Origin: Flavihumibacter rivuli
Lineage (GTDB): Bacteria; Bacteroidota; Bacteroidia; Chitinophagales; Chitinophagaceae
Length of the DNA: 64,000 nucleotides
NCBI RefSeq assembly: GCF_018595685.2
Contig: NZ_CP092334.1
Location: 3,190,001-3,254,000 of the forward strand
Direction of reading: 5' to 3'
Shown piece after piece: positions 61,790 through 64,000 of this stretch. Within the stretch, counting starts at the first letter, position 1, and each line of letters starts with the position of its first letter. The notes under the pieces are model-generated. The model ran no database searches and was not told the origin of the DNA. It worked only from the letters and a program-made list of their open reading frames with translations. Position numbers and translations under genes: made by a program.

Positions 61790-64000
61790 ATGGCTTTACC
61801 GCACCTTATCAAGTATGTGTATACCAATGGCACCGAGGAAGTGATCAGACGTGGGAAGAAGATCCATGCTATTGGTTTCGTGGAGTTGATCGAATACGAC
61901 GAACTGCTGGGATCCGTTACCTTCCGGGTAAAGGACGATAGCTATTCTACCTTCTACAAGGTTTATATCCAGAAATTCCAGGATCCCAAATCCCTTTCTG
62001 TCAGGTGCAGTTGCCCCTATAACCTGGGTGATATCTGCCGCCATGAAGCTGCCGCCCTGATCCAGTTGCAGGAGCTGCTGGACAAGAACCTGCTCAAGGC
62101 CGAGGAAGTGGAATACGACCAGCGCCATACTGTGGTCAAGATGAAGACCATTGACCTGAAAACGATCAAACTACTGAGTGCGCCCCAGTCCATTGCCGAT
62201 GCGGAGAAATACCTTCGGACCAACAAGGCAACCATTGAGCATGCTGCTGATGAAGTGGTGAAGGCTTCGGTTGACCTGGAGGGTAAGACCTACCAGGTGG
62301 TCATCAGGAAGAATGAAGAAAGGAATTTTGATACGAGCTGCGACTTTGTTGACACCAAGCATCCCCTCTGCCTGCCCAAGGTGATCGTCTTCATCCAGCT
62401 CCTGAATTCATATGGCGCCAATTATTTTGATAGTATCCGGAACTGGGACAAAGAGAAGAACAAGTTACTGGAGGCCTATGGCTATAGCCTGAATGATGAC
62501 CTCTCCGGAAAATTTGAATTCGCCTATAAGGAAGGGAAGCCTTACCTGCGTGTATTGGACACCTCGATCAAGCGACTAAACCCTGTCCAGCTTTCTTCCA
62601 AACCGAAGCCGGTGGAAAAACCGGTAGAAGTGACCGAGACCCCGGTGTTGGAAGCAGAAGAGGAAGCCGCTGCAAAAATGCGGGTAGGTATTGTCCTGAA
62701 CCTGCACAACAAATCCTATCCTGGTTTCTTTGTTGAGGCAGTACAGGGGGAGCCGGAGGAGTCCATGGAGCGATTTGTGGGGAAAGTAGAGAAAATTGAC
62801 CTGAGCAAGTATGTGGATACGGAATCCTTCCCCGAGAATGATAAACAACTGATACCAGTTATCAGGAGGATGCAGGAGTCGGAGTTGACCAAGTACCTCA
62901 ACAGGAACTCTCCCTTCAGCGGGATATGGGAGAACATCATCCACCAGGATACAGAAGACCTGCCAGCTGAAACCAAGCACCTGGTAGTGGAGTACCTGCA
63001 TCCCAAGCTAAAGAAGATGATGATAGAGCAGGCGGAAAATCCTTTTGTCTTCTACCTGCCGTCGCATAAGGTGTTCAAAACGGAGAACCTTCAGCCTCTG
63101 GGCATCAGTAATGATCCTCTTGTGCCCTATTTTAAGGTGCAGCCCAGGAAAAGCCAGTATGAGATCACCTGCCATGTAAAGATCAGCGGGGTGGAGTTAA
63201 AGGTGACGGCCAATGAACTTCAGAGCAATGTGCTTTTCCTTTACCAGGATAACCTATACCTCTGGCGTAATGAAGAAGATGTGAACAGGGTGGAGACCTT
63301 TATGCCCAAAGGCTCAATGACCATCACCAAGGCTGCCTGGCCAATGCAATTGAAGCAGCTTGTGCTTCCCCTGGCCAAGCATTACCATGTGGATTTTGAC
63401 CCAGCCCTTATCTCCAGTTATAAGGATGGGGATCCGGAGCAAAGATTGGTGTTGCAGGAAAAAGGTGATTACCTCGTATTCCAGCCTGTATTCAGTTACA
63501 AGGGATTTGAAACCAAACCCGGTGACAAGGACGAGATCATTGTGCCGGATGGCGATAAGGTGATGATCGTTCACCGCAACAAGGAGGTGGAAACCCAATT
63601 CCTCCAGAAGCTGGAAGCCCTTCACTCAAATTTTATCCGTCCTGAAGGTTCCCATAACCTTGTCCTCAAGGGCAATGATGTGTTGCGCAATAACTGGTTC
63701 TTCCTCTTCGTGGATGCCATGAAGGATATGAAGGTCCCGGTATATGGATTTGAGGCCTTGAAGAACTTCAGGTTCAATACGGCCAAGCCACAGACGAGGA
63801 TACAGATCAGCAGCAATACCGACTGGTTCGATGCGAAGGTGGATATCCTTTTCGGCGACCAGAAAGTGACAGTAGCCGAAGTTAAACGGGCATTATCCAA
63901 TAAGCAACAATTCGTTCAGCTGGGAGACGGCTCACTGGGTATCCTTCCGGAGGAATGGATCAAGAAGTACTCCCTATTGTTCAGGATAGGTGAAGGCAAG
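61790..64000 (+). CDS. SNF2-type helicase with SWIM zinc finger, N-terminal part (runs off the window)
   Basis: 737 codons without a stop, cut by the right edge. A SWIM zinc finger is visible at residues 73-85: Cys73, Cys75, Cys83, His85 (CxC-x7-CxH). The middle carries no catalytic motif. The final residues (LGDGSLGILPEEWIKKYSLLFRIGEGK) match the SNF2-associated region that precedes the DEAD/H helicase core in bacterial SWIM-SNF2 proteins, so the ATPase should begin just beyond the window. It probably remodels protein-DNA complexes or helps transcription recycling. ATG 61790 follows the palindrome-bearing promoter. Confidence 0.85.
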   Translation, partial: MALPHLIKYVYTNGTEEVIRRGKKIHAIGFVELIEYDELLGSVTFRVKDDSYSTFYKVYIQKFQDPKSLSVRCSCPYNLGDICRHEAAALIQLQELLDKNLLKAEEVEYDQRHTVVKMKTIDLKTIKLLSAPQSIADAEKYLRTNKATIEHAADEVVKASVDLEGKTYQVVIRKNEERNFDTSCDFVDTKHPLCLPKVIVFIQLLNSYGANYFDSIRNWDKEKNKLLEAYGYSLNDDLSGKFEFAYKEGKPYLRVLDTSIKRLNPVQLSSKPKPVEKPVEVTETPVLEAEEEAAAKMRVGIVLNLHNKSYPGFFVEAVQGEPEESMERFVGKVEKIDLSKYVDTESFPENDKQLIPVIRRMQESELTKYLNRNSPFSGIWENIIHQDTEDLPAETKHLVVEYLHPKLKKMMIEQAENPFVFYLPSHKVFKTENLQPLGISNDPLVPYFKVQPRKSQYEITCHVKISGVELKVTANELQSNVLFLYQDNLYLWRNEEDVNRVETFMPKGSMTITKAAWPMQLKQLVLPLAKHYHVDFDPALISSYKDGDPEQRLVLQEKGDYLVFQPVFSYKGFETKPGDKDEIIVPDGDKVMIVHRNKEVETQFLQKLEALHSNFIRPEGSHNLVLKGNDVLRNNWFFLFVDAMKDMKVPVYGFEALKNFRFNTAKPQTRIQISSNTDWFDAKVDILFGDQKVTVAEVKRALSNKQQFVQLGDGSLGILPEEWIKKYSLLFRIGEGK

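Overview
The window reads as chromosomal DNA of a Bacteroidota bacterium, most likely in or near Chitinophagaceae (inference). The signs are promoter -7 boxes of the TAnnTTTG type placed very close to start codons, an IPExxxVDY-family protein, a DUF3347 copper-associated protein, a Rho factor with a long disordered insertion, a SWIM-type SNF2 helicase, and many secreted peptidases and lipoproteins. I see no phage, integrase, transposase, CRISPR array, tRNA or rRNA. Both window edges cut genes: an aldo/keto reductase on the left and an SNF2-type helicase on the right.

Layout. 1-2.4 kb: aldo/keto reductase and PhyH-type dioxygenase genes, divergent from an AraC regulator. 2.4-5.6 kb: copper module (HMA protein, DUF3347 protein, multicopper oxidase with a C-terminal beta-rich domain). 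5.7-9.7 kb: VOC protein, saccharopine-dehydrogenase-like reductase, eRF1-domain-like protein, an orphan protein behind a long leader hairpin, and a zinc-ribbon protein. 9.9-15 kb: SSB, Pif1-like helicase, DMT permease, M24 peptidase. 15.1-18.4 kb: arsenic operon arsR-arsM-arsN2-acr3-arsC with a promoter and operator I can place. 18.5-26.8 kb: thioredoxin-like protein, FeoB, GNAT protein, small membrane protein, ComB, SRPBCC protein, YdjC-like deacetylase, GcvT, HAD phosphatase.

26.8-35.2 kb: orphan NarL-type response regulator, lipoprotein, M20 amidohydrolase, molybdenum hydroxylase pair IorA/IorB, CPBP protease, MFS transporter. 35.3-38.4 kb: PadR regulator and a PspC-domain membrane protein. 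Their mRNA leader is predicted to fold into a 97-nt element, an interrupted 16-bp helix whose loop holds three copies of a 10-nt repeat; this is the most novel-looking feature here. 38.4-43.1 kb: TolB-propeller/amidohydrolase fusion and a 2OG-Fe(II) oxygenase. 43.1-48.2 kb: a tightly coupled run of DUF3089 lipoprotein, two polytopic GT-C-like proteins, a GT2 glycosyltransferase and a DUF2304 protein. It becomes visibly AT-richer than its surroundings and probably makes or transfers a lipid-linked sugar.

48.2-64 kb: methyltransferase, orphan ExbD, AsnS, D-2-hydroxyacid dehydrogenase, Rho, the mnmH-selD pair for tRNA selenouridine, CtlX-type hydrolase, methyltransferase plus pterin dehydratase, GNAT protein, IPExxxVDY protein, M28 peptidase, and the start of the SNF2 helicase. 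Most genes are ordinary core or niche genes. The less expected signals lie in the intergenic regions: several perfect palindromes, probable leaderless promoters and structured leaders. Family names come from motif recognition by eye, not from database searches.
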